A DNA stretch of 57,574 bases. Source: Isotricha intestinalis. Lineage: Eukaryota; Ciliophora; Litostomatea; Vestibuliferida; Isotrichidae. Below, piece by piece: positions 51,501-57,574 of the stretch; positions within the stretch are counted from its first letter, which is position 1, and each line of letters starts with the position of its first letter. Position numbers and translations under genes: made by a program. The notes below the pieces were generated by a model. It was given only the letters and a program-made list of their open reading frames with translations. It made no database searches and was not told where the DNA came from. Where the stretch lies: the NCBI GenBank assembly GCA_023807065.1, contig JAJJLU010000388.1:1-57574 (forward strand). Direction: 5' to 3'.

Positions 51501-52021
51501 TATTTGAAGTTTTAGGAGAAAAAAATGATATGTCTTTAAAATTAAAATTATCTTATAAAAAACATAAATCTTTAATTAATATTTTAGTTGGAATTCAAAG
51601 ATTAGATATTATTATTTCTGCTGATATTAATGGAAGTATTGTTATTTCAAATTGGATAAATTTAGAAACTCTTTGTCAAATTAATTTAGATAAAAATATT
51701 GATATTATTTCTATTAATGTTACTAAATATGATCTAATTTATATTTGTTATAGAAGAAATAGAGTTACTTTTATTCAATGTTATACTTTAAATGGATTAA
51801 ATGTTTGTCATAAAGTGATTAATTCTAAAATTAATTATGTATATTATATTGAAGAATCTGATAAATTGTTATTGGTTGCAAATGATAAATATTATTTATA
51901 TGAAATATATAAAGATTTAAAAGAAATAAAAATGAATTGCACTCAATTTTTATATATATATGAAAATAATATTGGGATTTTTATTTCTAAAGATAGTATA
52001 ATTCCAGTAGTTATAAATTGA
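45530..52021 (+). CDS. BEACH-domain giant protein with WD40 tail
   Basis: 2163 aa in a single exon. Order: helical armadillo-like N-terminus (about 1-270), a concanavalin-like beta domain (about 275-440), more alpha-helical solenoid (about 500-1200), a basic Asn-rich stretch, a PH-BEACH domain (about 1430-1560, ECEYFFNQGSIYGEFLFF), the BEACH domain (about 1595-1850: TSRSYNNLNQYPIFP, HYSNQGYILYYLIRVNP, ELIPEFFHNY, DIHDWIDFIFGYLQ) and WD40-like repeats to the end. This is the LYST/NBEA/FAN family, which controls vesicle and lysosome-related organelle size and traffic. The concanavalin-PH-BEACH-WD40 order is complete. The BEACH DFNKLI-type loop is divergent. It ends in TGA. Confidence 0.93.
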   Translation: MDFEKPKVINFSLENLNNIISNIQKKNEYSFHIDQLENIDIMDKNKRLIFKYLIDLQSINYHVQKFKNPFKNSLGNSKIIKYILYIFHLIDNEIQLKKDLLFPILYQYLFFLKKNNIIDIQEITFITQILFQINLENIYLNYIINENSFQLIEKILDILIKNNFQIPFILGEKLISSLEILIENDIIKYQIKKNYFFFKLLKLNIKEKNLMDKIYNFLLKIEFLINDEFYQRIYFRESIEDLEYFNKISKYIKIIMKKEKELFNSKQFKIKSGFLLIREIIGRTINLPNDKLDQFSIMFSFKIFENKINPSKNEINILQYLDEKNNVFRLFYKYLNDNCLIIEFEINKKKVFTKNISFSFDYFICVSGYHHKIKIKNKNKTGFLINFNGEINYFETGKISHSKKGTLKISDVNSFGIFGDFFFFQKRFEEEDMKLLNDFNNYYHYFFQKKKFPQNEITRHPKFKNFENNESIKYFFLKKKNYSNCNISQISLNNYNDSNIINYKIEFPIYSFINNKGIEFLILQLHNLSSQNDNNIFNKGMITIFKLLNPLFEKDIFNDYFDKSEDEYNEINLFFVSLISIFYNTKEEDLKIKISNKLFQIMNSFIISFNLYEQYFLRDLLFNIILDLKFYEKKAENISSFFQLVKNSFQNGNINKEIYKRVIKIGFILNKKHEINQYFKLILDFLLEYNQEINEIIIHQILSGLFNLKDENHKMKFKFLKFVYINLNFFENKIQSLFNKLKNELETIQNSHCKYCQKSLYLCYLLINLINNDNSKFKKGISKYYFNYSFMINPTINFLYCVLIEPFDKFEPKIKWKIIKKKNFDDILEFSSYNSFSNKNKFCNKMKSIYFYFNYVINRQLYNSKNQNEIKQNVIYILNWLFNFICEINAIIEDDEKQKEISNYFFCKKGGICISWFNLFYSFINKKVFNKYSSDLFRNLIESNYNPFIFRIIFPINIKNIIIKHSLRDYFFDYFLSLLKEGLLDEYRLNNYIIFLSYIYQYLLNQKILSKKLESNILEYLSFFNTNKLFQFKFLIPINPLEQNNNISILEIFMKIIILLYEKFNKVYYSLFECFFLKDENNSIIYDINNCELEEDNTFKIMKENLKRTFIQIDIPYCIIFLNELIDLKIKFLNNDKDMLKTIKKIIKVCLNENENLFKDLKIPEKKVSHLKFGKDILELIQKNKNLSYESIKILCIEKSKLSFNNFENEINFQDNNIHKANTCNYEKNKEKTITSLINDEIERYKNPKNKNNKRKISHFFSYHKLKIDNNDIKITRKKSFNSKSNLLHKLYYSETKFEKEKINIPDYYFSNIFKKNNKIERKICFNPKNFLIWKNFSYAFSDLIFYNKKFIRMKKYFYSSYKKIMVTHKKEENSLELNYPTKLKNYTVKSYYKPFLKPDLNFYKNPLISISHKYYNNNKKDSRLSNIIFKKIIPTNTDRNNKIECEYFFNQGSIYGEFLFFDYFICFEDKSKYDKRNNKNLSFEEQYDYIFSSENEDKIIGRNKYILIFYDEIEEILIRSFFFQNIGFEIFLNNKKTYLFNFINQKNINKFKEHFTFFYNKIKLEKNDDLFKINLSKMFKKQHYQNEYKKGKLSSFNYLLIINKYTSRSYNNLNQYPIFPLLYLSSDNIKKIRQLNKVLCIQNLTKQSKLKYLMNYEANECHFNIHYSNQGYILYYLIRVNPMSFLQIKFQSGKFDSPSRLFYSINDFLSVYEISEENRELIPEFFHNYNFMLNLNKNYFGKFNHELINNVNCFPFDNCVHFIIDLRKKLDEIDIHDWIDFIFGYLQSKFDDEHFRLFPKFSYSKFNDLNKQLENIEPKKDISLLNEFRDKLSLLSLGITPIQIFESPHPIRDIIKKNKKEEIDKKIIKNFTSLMKNFQNKKYFFICEEKSIFLFSNDIIYELSTSLEIITNISDKEGKQINIIPENNCFCHYKKDLYFFCRDIDSVIKVYTQKKEFLVFEWKCFVSSIILQLLDEVNIIIGDQNGFISIFEVLGEKNDMSLKLKLSYKKHKSLINILVGIQRLDIIISADINGSIVISNWINLETLCQINLDKNIDIISINVTKYDLIYICYRRNRVTFIQCYTLNGLNVCHKVINSKINYVYYIEESDKLLLVANDKYYLYEIYKDLKEIKMNCTQFLYIYENNIGIFISKDSIIPVVIN

Positions 52022-52338
52022 CTTATTACTATTTAAATAAATATTTAAAGAAATATTATTGATATTAATATTAATATTTCTGAATAATTTTTCATCAATC
52101 TCTTTTGAAAAATTAATTCCCGGAAATTATCTGAAATAAATTTTAGATTATAAAACAATAAAGAAGAATATATATACATTTAAAAATAAGAAATCTAAGT
52201 CAATATAAATAAATCAAATACATTTCAAAATCATATTTAAACTTAAATGAAAAAAAAAATATTTAAATTAAAAAAAAATAAATAAATAATTTTTAATATA
52301 ATATTTTAATTAATTTAATTATTATTTATTAAGATTCA
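52022..52338. other. Promoter region of the eS21 gene
   Basis: 317 bp. A 9-bp inverted repeat (AGAAATATT at 52049-52057 and AATATTTCT at 52073-52081) follows the BEACH stop and could be a 3'-end hairpin. A near-palindromic TTCCCGGAA (52117-52125) stands out in pure A+T surroundings, about 215 bp before the eS21 ATG, and is a candidate factor site. No open frame. Confidence 0.45.
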
Positions 52339-52593
52339 ATGCAGAACGCAAATGGAGATTATGTTGATTTATATATACCAAGAAGATGTTTTGCAACAAA
52401 TAGAATATTAGATGCAAAAGATTATGCTTCAGTTCAAATTACTCTTTCAACTGCAGGAATTTCAGAATATGAAAATAAAAAAGGAGGTGATCAATTAACT
52501 ATGATTGTATCTGGATTTGTTAGAACAAAAGGAAATTCTGATGCTGCTTTAAATAAATTTTTACATTCTAAGGGACTTCTTTCTTTTTATTAA
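52339..52593 (+). CDS. RPS21: 40S ribosomal protein eS21
   Basis: 84 aa, family length 81-87. MQNANGDYVDLYIPRRCFATNRILDAKDYASVQI is nearly the eukaryotic consensus; the middle (GGDQLTMIVSGFVRTKGNSDAALNKFLHSKGLL) also follows it. eS21 sits on the head-platform side of the 40S subunit and is needed for 18S rRNA 3'-end maturation. Codons are less skewed than in neighbours. The ATG follows AAGATTCA. Confidence 0.97.
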   Translation: MQNANGDYVDLYIPRRCFATNRILDAKDYASVQITLSTAGISEYENKKGGDQLTMIVSGFVRTKGNSDAALNKFLHSKGLLSFY

Positions 52594-52707
52594 ATATAAT
52601 TATAAGTATTTAATAAAAGATTTTTTTATTTGAATATTTTTACTTTTTTTTTAATAAAGGTTTTTTTATTTTTTTTTGAAGTTCATTTATTTTTTTTTAA
52701 TAATTTA

Positions 52708-54750
52708 ATGAAAAGTGTTAATTCTTTAATGAATAAAATTAAAAAATTAGAAGAAAAAATTCAACAAAATTTTGATGATAATGATATAATTAATACTCAT
52801 ATTATTCCTTTTGAAGAATTAATATTAAATAAAGAATTAACTATTGAAACTCTTGAAAAACTTTATTATTACTTAGTAAATAAATGTAATTTTTTAAAAA
52901 AATTTCAGAACAACAACAAATTATTAATATTTCTTTGTTGTATATTTAAATTTGTACAAATAAAGAATAATAACTTTGTTTATCATTTAGGTTCACAAAA
53001 TTCAAATATATATTTTTTATTAAATGGAAAATGTAAAATTTTATTATCAAAAGAAAAAGAAGTTGATATGACAGAAGAAGAATATCTTCTTTTTATATCA
53101 AAATTATATTATTATGGAGAAAAAGAACTTTTTAAAAGAACAATAATAAATAGTAAATTTATATATGGAGTATCATCGTATTATAATTTTGATAAATTTA
53201 TTGTAGATTACATTGAAAAAAATAAAGATATTTACATATATCCAGATAATATTATAAATATAAATATTATAGAAGATAATGAAAAAAAATATATTCCAGA
53301 TAAATATTTAATGTCACTTTTAATAAAAATAAATAAGAAAATAAGTAAAAAAAGTCATTATTTAAAACCATCAATAATAAATAATAATTATAATGAATAT
53401 ATAAATAGAATATATCCAATATTCCTTTTAAAAGAATCAAAAGAAGAAAATGATTTTTTAACAAAACATATGAGAAGAAAATGTTTAATTTCATATTATA
53501 TTATTGGTGATAATATATCAAAAGGAGAATATTTTAATGAACAATTCACTAAAAATAATTCTGAAAATATTGCAGTTTTATCAATTGATGATAATTCATA
53601 TTTTGGTGTTTTAAGTAATGATTATTTTAAATATAAAATTATTAATGATAATTTTTTTTCTTCTAGAAAAATTAATACTGATATCATTTATAATCATCCT
53701 CTTTTTAAAGGAATTGATAAAGATATTTTTATAAATAATTATTCAAAAAGATTTAAATTTAATGTTGAATATAAAGGACATTTTCTTTTTAAAAACGGAG
53801 ATGTTCCTTTAAATATTTTTTTTTTAAAAAAAGGTATAGTTGAAATAATATATAAAGATAAAATATTATCTTTATATGATAGTAGTGATTTAATCGGTGC
53901 TGAAAATTTTTATAATGTTGTTGATAATGAATATATTTTTAGTGCAAGAGTAAAAAGTGAAGTGATTGAATATTTTACTTTATCTAATTATGAAATGAAA
54001 AAAATGTTAAATGAAAATAAGGTAATTAAGAGTAATTATGATAATTATATTTTTGTTACTAGAAAATTAATCGTTACTAAAATTAAAAATTTAATTATTC
54101 AAGCTAAAGAAGAAGATAGATTATTAAAAAATTATGATAATCAATATCCTAAACAAAATAGAGAATTTTTAATAAAATTGCCTATTATCGATAAAGAAAA
54201 AAAAAGTTATTCTGGACCTAAAAATTTGAAAACATTAATTCAATTAAAAAATAAAAGTAAAATAATTGCAATTCCAAATTTAAGAATTGAGAAAATAAAA
54301 AATAAAGATGATTTTATAAATAATTTAGAAAGCTTTGATGATATTAATCCTAAAAATAATTTATATAAATTATATATATCAAAAAGTTTATCAAATAGAA
54401 AATATAAGAAAAAAATAAAAAATAAAACAGAGGAAAACTATTATAAACAAGAGAAAAATAATAGTTTGATAATAAAAAAAAAGAAAAGTAATTCTATAAA
54501 TAAACAAAATAATAATAATATTTCTTTAAATAAAGAAATAAAAATGATATTTAATGATAGGCTTCCTAATTTTAAAAAAATTCCTATAGCATTAAGAAAC
54601 AATAAATTAAATAAAATACTTTTATCAAACAGAAGTAATAAAAGTATATTTACACATTCAACAAAAAGAAATATACAAATAATAAAATTAAATGAAATGA
54701 CAAAAAGTAATTATGAAATAACAAAATCTAAAATTGAAAAATCTTACTGA
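52708..54750 (+). CDS. Cyclic nucleotide-binding-like domain protein
   Basis: 680 aa from the ATG at 52708, 114 bp after eS21; an in-frame ATG at 52630 would add 26 Phe/Leu-rich residues that look like T-rich leader. Two CNB-like beta-barrels are seen: one near residues 85-130 of this start (YHLGSQNSNIYFLLNGKCKILLSKE), interrupted by a long insertion, and one near 355-450 (VEYKGHFLFKNGDVPLNIFFLKKGIVEIIYKDKI, then DLIGAENFY). The phosphate-binding cassette RxAA motif is not evident in either, so true cyclic nucleotide binding is doubtful. The C-terminal about 200 residues are basic and Asn/Lys-rich. It ends in TGA. Confidence 0.75.
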   Translation: MKSVNSLMNKIKKLEEKIQQNFDDNDIINTHIIPFEELILNKELTIETLEKLYYYLVNKCNFLKKFQNNNKLLIFLCCIFKFVQIKNNNFVYHLGSQNSNIYFLLNGKCKILLSKEKEVDMTEEEYLLFISKLYYYGEKELFKRTIINSKFIYGVSSYYNFDKFIVDYIEKNKDIYIYPDNIININIIEDNEKKYIPDKYLMSLLIKINKKISKKSHYLKPSIINNNYNEYINRIYPIFLLKESKEENDFLTKHMRRKCLISYYIIGDNISKGEYFNEQFTKNNSENIAVLSIDDNSYFGVLSNDYFKYKIINDNFFSSRKINTDIIYNHPLFKGIDKDIFINNYSKRFKFNVEYKGHFLFKNGDVPLNIFFLKKGIVEIIYKDKILSLYDSSDLIGAENFYNVVDNEYIFSARVKSEVIEYFTLSNYEMKKMLNENKVIKSNYDNYIFVTRKLIVTKIKNLIIQAKEEDRLLKNYDNQYPKQNREFLIKLPIIDKEKKSYSGPKNLKTLIQLKNKSKIIAIPNLRIEKIKNKDDFINNLESFDDINPKNNLYKLYISKSLSNRKYKKKIKNKTEENYYKQEKNNSLIIKKKKSNSINKQNNNNISLNKEIKMIFNDRLPNFKKIPIALRNNKLNKILLSNRSNKSIFTHSTKRNIQIIKLNEMTKSNYEITKSKIEKSY

Positions 54751-55721
54751 AAACAAAATAAAAATCTATATATATATAAATATATATAAAAAATATAAAT
54801 AAAAATTTAATTTAAAAAAGATTAATATAATCAAATATAATTTAACTTAAAAAAAGATGATAGATAAAATAGGAAGATAAAATATTAATTGAATGAATCT
54901 TTATAATAAAAAATTTCAAATGTAATTTATTTAGTCCTCTTATTAAAGGCTTTATTGAATTATATCATACTCAACTGAAAAATCAATTTTTTTTCTAAAT
55001 GTCTAAAAAAGAATCAAAATCAAAGCAATTAAAAAAAAGAAGATTTCCAAAGAGAAAAAATAGAAAATGAAATTTTAATTAAAGAAAAGAGAAAAGAAGA
55101 AAAGAAAAAAAGATGAAATTAAGATAAATATGAATTAAATCAATTCTTTATAAAAAATTTATTGAAAATTAACATTATCATATATGATTTATAGAGAAAA
55201 GAAGTGAATAAGATATGAAAAGAAACACATTGATCATTAAATAATAAAATATATTGTATAGTTTTCTTCATTGGAAATTAGACCCTAATCAAAGTATCAC
55301 TTAGGATTCAATCGAACCTTCTGTTATAATTACAAAGCAACTCCTGTTCTTTGAGAAGGAGATTTTGGTGATAATTTTAATAATGAAAATCCTTTAAAAA
55401 GTTGTTTTGAAAAAAGAAATGAAGTACTAAAGTCTTGAAGAATTAAAATTTATTTATCCGATTATAAAGAAATAAAAGAAGAAGATCATTTTAAAATAAA
55501 GAAGAAATTAAAGAAAAAAAAGAAGATATAAAAGAAGAATAAAAAAGGAGAAGAATAAGAAGAATTAAAAAAAATTATATGATGAACATGTTAAACAAGA
55601 AATTTCTCTTAATATAAAATACGACAAAGACAATGATTTATCATAGGAAAAAATAAATAAAATTAAAAAAAAATTTTTTAAGATAAATTTAAAAAAAAAT
55701 TTTTTTCACATTTAAAAAAAG
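54751..55721. other. Spacer holding a relic gene
   Basis: 971 bp. The first about 245 bp are plain A+T with an (AT)n stretch at 54768-54790. From 54999 to about 55680 coding-like sequence with stops and frame changes is seen and is listed separately. Confidence 0.5.
54999..55680 (+). pseudogene. Relic gene with stops and frameshifts
   Basis: Starts MSKKESKSKQLKKRR and then breaks into three frames. Around 55260-55500 two overlapping frames both look like protein: HWKLDPNQSIT-DSIEPSVI (a TAG in the gap) and YHLGFNRTFCYNYKATPVL-EGDFGDNF (a TGA in the gap), the second leading to RIKIYLSDYKEIKEEDHFKI. Later, LYDEHVKQEISLNIKYDKDN occupies another frame. The breaks cluster at poly-A runs. Unusually for a spacer, G+C is normal for coding in 55275-55420. 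A decayed gene is likely; sequence errors in A runs could account for part of it. Family not recognised. Confidence 0.5.
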
Positions 55722-56609
55722 TTAAATTTTAGGATGTCTAAGAGTATAGAATGAAATAGTGAAAGTTAAAAACAAAATTAGAGAAGAAGCAATACCAATC
55801 ATTTTCCAAACATTAGCTTTAAACAAGAGACCATCATTTTCATTATAAACAGTGACAAAAACAAAACCTAAAAAAATACCAAAAATTAATCCACCTAAAT
55901 GTCCCCAATTATCAATCATAGAATTATTGAATCCATAAGAAATATTAATAAAAACGATCATAATCATAAAAATTAAATTACAGAATTTATTCATACTTCC
56001 CATGACAGAATCTAAATAATTCCAATTAATTATATTAAAGGAAATATAAGCACCTAAAATACCAAAAATTGCAACAGAAGCACCAACACCAGGATTATCA
56101 CTAATTAAACAACTAAAAATTCCTCCTCCAATATTAGATAATAAATATATTAAACTTGCATTAATTAAACCTACATGATATTCATATATGGAACCAATAA
56201 TAATTTGACTAAATAAATTCATACTTATATGTATTAAATTGGCATGTAAAATACCAAAAAGAATTAAACGATGAATTTGGCCTTTATATATTTTATATGG
56301 AATTTTCATTCCGAAATTATCTAATGTTTTATAAGTTGGTGCTAAAAGTTCTGTTGCTGATTTTTGAATACCAAAAAATAATGTTATTATATATATTATT
56401 ATGTCTAATATTGATACCCATAATATTATACTCTTTATTGTTATATGTGGACAACACATTTGCTTTATAAAATGAGGAAATGTCTCTTCTCTTATGTTTG
56501 ATAATGATTCTTCTGATGACATTAACATTGCTGGACGGAAATTTGAATTCCCTCGATTTCTGTTTTCTTCATTTCTTAAAGAATTTATGCCGTGGATGTT
56601 GGAACTCAT
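55722..56609 (-). CDS. Rhomboid intramembrane serine protease
   Basis: 295 aa. The rhomboid core (about 60-270) has six or seven membrane spans with HxxxN (His127, Asn131, in LHANLIHISMN), the catalytic GASVAIFG (Ser178) and the catalytic His in NWGHLGGLIFG (His237). All residues needed for intramembrane cleavage are present. The N-terminal 55 residues are cytosolic, Asn/Ser-rich with ESLSNIREE. It should cut substrates near the luminal or outer membrane face; in alveolates such enzymes shed surface proteins, but the substrate here is unknown. The seventh span places it among PARL- or plant-type seven-span members or secretase types. Confidence 0.93.
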   Translation of the reverse strand: MSSNIHGINSLRNEENRNRGNSNFRPAMLMSSEESLSNIREETFPHFIKQMCCPHITIKSIILWVSILDIIIYIITLFFGIQKSATELLAPTYKTLDNFGMKIPYKIYKGQIHRLILFGILHANLIHISMNLFSQIIIGSIYEYHVGLINASLIYLLSNIGGGIFSCLISDNPGVGASVAIFGILGAYISFNIINWNYLDSVMGSMNKFCNLIFMIMIVFINISYGFNNSMIDNWGHLGGLIFGIFLGFVFVTVYNENDGLLFKANVWKMIGIASSLILFLTFTISFYTLRHPKI

Positions 56610-57230
56610 TTTTTTATAATTATTTTATTTTTTATTTTTTTTTCCTTTTGTTTTTTGAGTCATGATTATTTCATTAATTATAATGTTGGGATTTAACAGG
56701 AAAAGAAAAGATATTTATATTATAAAATATTATATAATTAATTGAAAAAGGAGAAGAAGAACGGACATACTTAACATATTAAGAAAAGAAATATTTGTTT
56801 TTATGGAGGAGATGAGTTAATATACTATTTAATAGATATTTTAAATATTTAAATTATTCTTTAAATTCTTGAGATATAATATTAAAAATATAAAATCACA
56901 AATTTATTTTAATCATATAATAAATCTCTAAATGAAAAAGACTTTAAATATTTAATGGAATTATTATTAAAAAAGAAGAAGAAAAAATATTAATTAATTA
57001 AATATTTATTAATTAATTAAATATTTAAGTTTTAAAGAATTAATTACAAAGAAATATATTTCAAAAATATTATTTTATTTATAGAAATACTAAATAAATT
57101 GAAGAAAGATTAAATAAAGAAATTAAAAAATTAAATTATAAATAGAAAAAAATTATTTTATGTTGATTTTGAAAAATGGGAATTTAATAATTATATTAAT
57201 ATATAATTTAGGTTTATATAAAAAAATTAT
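56610..57230. other. Intergenic region with short tandem repeat
   Basis: 621 bp upstream of the rhomboid gene and downstream of the gene at the window edge. A+T-rich, with the 19-bp direct repeat listed separately and a poly-AG patch near 56745-56765. I see no intact frame; short protein-like fragments occur but none is continuous. Confidence 0.5.
56990..57027. repeat. 19-bp direct tandem duplication
   Basis: Two perfect head-to-tail copies of TTAATTAATTAAATATTTA (56990-57008 and 57009-57027). Each contains the palindrome TTAATTAATTAA. Confidence 0.8.
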
Positions 57231-57574
57231 TTATTCTATTTTTTCTTGTGGAAGAAGTTTTTTGATTATTTCATCTAATTTTGAATTTAAAGGAGTAAAA
57301 ATTTTATCAACTTTTGTTTTTTGTGATTCTAAATTAATACATTCTTCAATTTTTTTACTAATATTTTTAATTTCATCATCAATTTTTTTTAAAGAATTAA
57401 ATGTTTTTTCAATATTTTTAGATTTTTCAGGATTAGTATTTAATAATTGATTATATATATTATTAACAACTTCTTTAGCATCGAAATTTTCTTTAATAGC
57501 TTCTCCTCCTTTTCTAGTTTCTTCTTCAATTTTTTGAGTAAATTCAGTTAATGAATTTAATTTAGATAAAGTTT
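57231..57574 (-). CDS. Partial coiled-coil protein, 3' end only
   Basis: The last 113 codons of a minus-strand gene whose start lies beyond the window. The visible part is helical with heptad-like spacing (LSKLNSLTEFTQKIEEETRK, then IDDEIKNISKKIEECINLE, then LDEIIKKLLPQEKIE) and ends in TAA. Continuous without stops to the window edge and with normal codon use. Function not recognised. Confidence 0.72.
   Translation of the reverse strand, partial: TLSKLNSLTEFTQKIEEETRKGGEAIKENFDAKEVVNNIYNQLLNTNPEKSKNIEKTFNSLKKIDDEIKNISKKIEECINLESQKTKVDKIFTPLNSKLDEIIKKLLPQEKIE

Noticed and set aside
52630..52707. 26-residue hydrophobic N-terminal extension of the CNB-like protein, which would look like a signal anchor
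   Set aside because: It is encoded by poly-T stretches and is absent from what is expected of a soluble CNB protein; the ATG at 52708 is preferred, though not proven.
55305..55330. tRNA T-arm-like string on the minus strand (GGTTCGATTGAATCC)
   Set aside because: The stem does not pair around a 7-nt loop and no acceptor or anticodon arm could be placed on either side.
1..57574. Tetrahymena-type code (TAA/TAG = Gln) for the whole window
   Set aside because: More than thirty long frames end at TAA or TAG in the expected place, for example PGM ending GRTGPTVIT-TAA and eS21 ending at TAA, so these codons do stop. Only the SNARE and the relic blocks deviate.
1..57574. CRISPR array, rRNA, prophage or intact transposon
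   Set aside because: No spaced direct repeats, no rRNA-like G+C-rich stretch, and no transposase or reverse transcriptase frame were found.

Overview
The window looks like one end of a ciliate macronuclear chromosome. It opens at base 1 with a C-strand telomere, (CCCCAAT)n. The first stop codon lies only about 300 bp inside it. The DNA is strongly A+T-rich, genes are packed with short spacers, most genes are single-exon (up to 6.5 kb), and the three introns I can prove are only 27-32 nt long. Open frames end in TAA (most), TAG or TGA, so the standard code is in use. That argues against Tetrahymena- or Paramecium-type codes. It fits a standard-code ciliate such as a litostome (the rumen ciliate group that includes Entodinium), but that placement is inference. 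Proteins are rich in Asn, Lys and coiled coil.

Layout. 1-46 telomere. 0.35-7.5 kb: MGRN1-type RING ligase, a spliced PX sorting nexin, NMD3 and two unknown coiled-coil proteins. 7.6-11.8 kb: two tandem secretory-pathway genes, a GH31 alpha-glucosidase and a pepsin-fold protein without catalytic Asp. 11.8-16.3 kb: a gene-poor stretch with a hairpin, then small nuclear or unknown genes, including a NET-domain protein and an 81-aa protein with a CaaX-like end. 16.3-22.6 kb: Aurora-like kinase, an unknown membrane protein, a spliced ankyrin-DHHC protein with a changed DHHC box, and a degenerate PAP2 membrane protein. 22.7-33.8 kb: unknown Asn-rich protein, VPS9-domain protein, kinesin-8, phosphoglucomutase, a Qb-SNARE interrupted by one TAA, and a CCP5-type carboxypeptidase. 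34.0-43.4 kb: C2H2/AT-hook protein, two coiled-coil proteins (one with Met-Asn repeats), a relic coiled-coil gene, a C2-like protein, a spliced UBE2W-type E2, and dynactin p27. 43.8-57.6 kb: MFS carrier, BEACH-WD40 giant, ribosomal protein eS21, cyclic-nucleotide-binding protein, a second relic region, rhomboid protease, and the 3' end of a coiled-coil gene cut by the window edge.

Themes. Several genes serve the microtubule cytoskeleton and cilia (kinesin-8, CCP5 deglutamylase, dynactin p27, Aurora-like kinase). Others serve endomembrane traffic (PX sorting nexin, VPS9 RabGEF, Qb-SNARE, BEACH, ankyrin-DHHC). GH31 and phosphoglucomutase belong to starch/glycogen use. There is no operon logic: neighbours are arranged in tandem, divergently or convergently with short spacers. 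No tRNA, rRNA, CRISPR or intact transposon was seen. The observations most worth following are the in-frame TAA at a Gln-like position in the SNARE gene, together with intergenic blocks that read as coiled coil if TAA/TAG is taken as Gln; the unusual 7-nt telomere; and three proteins that have lost the catalytic signature of their family.
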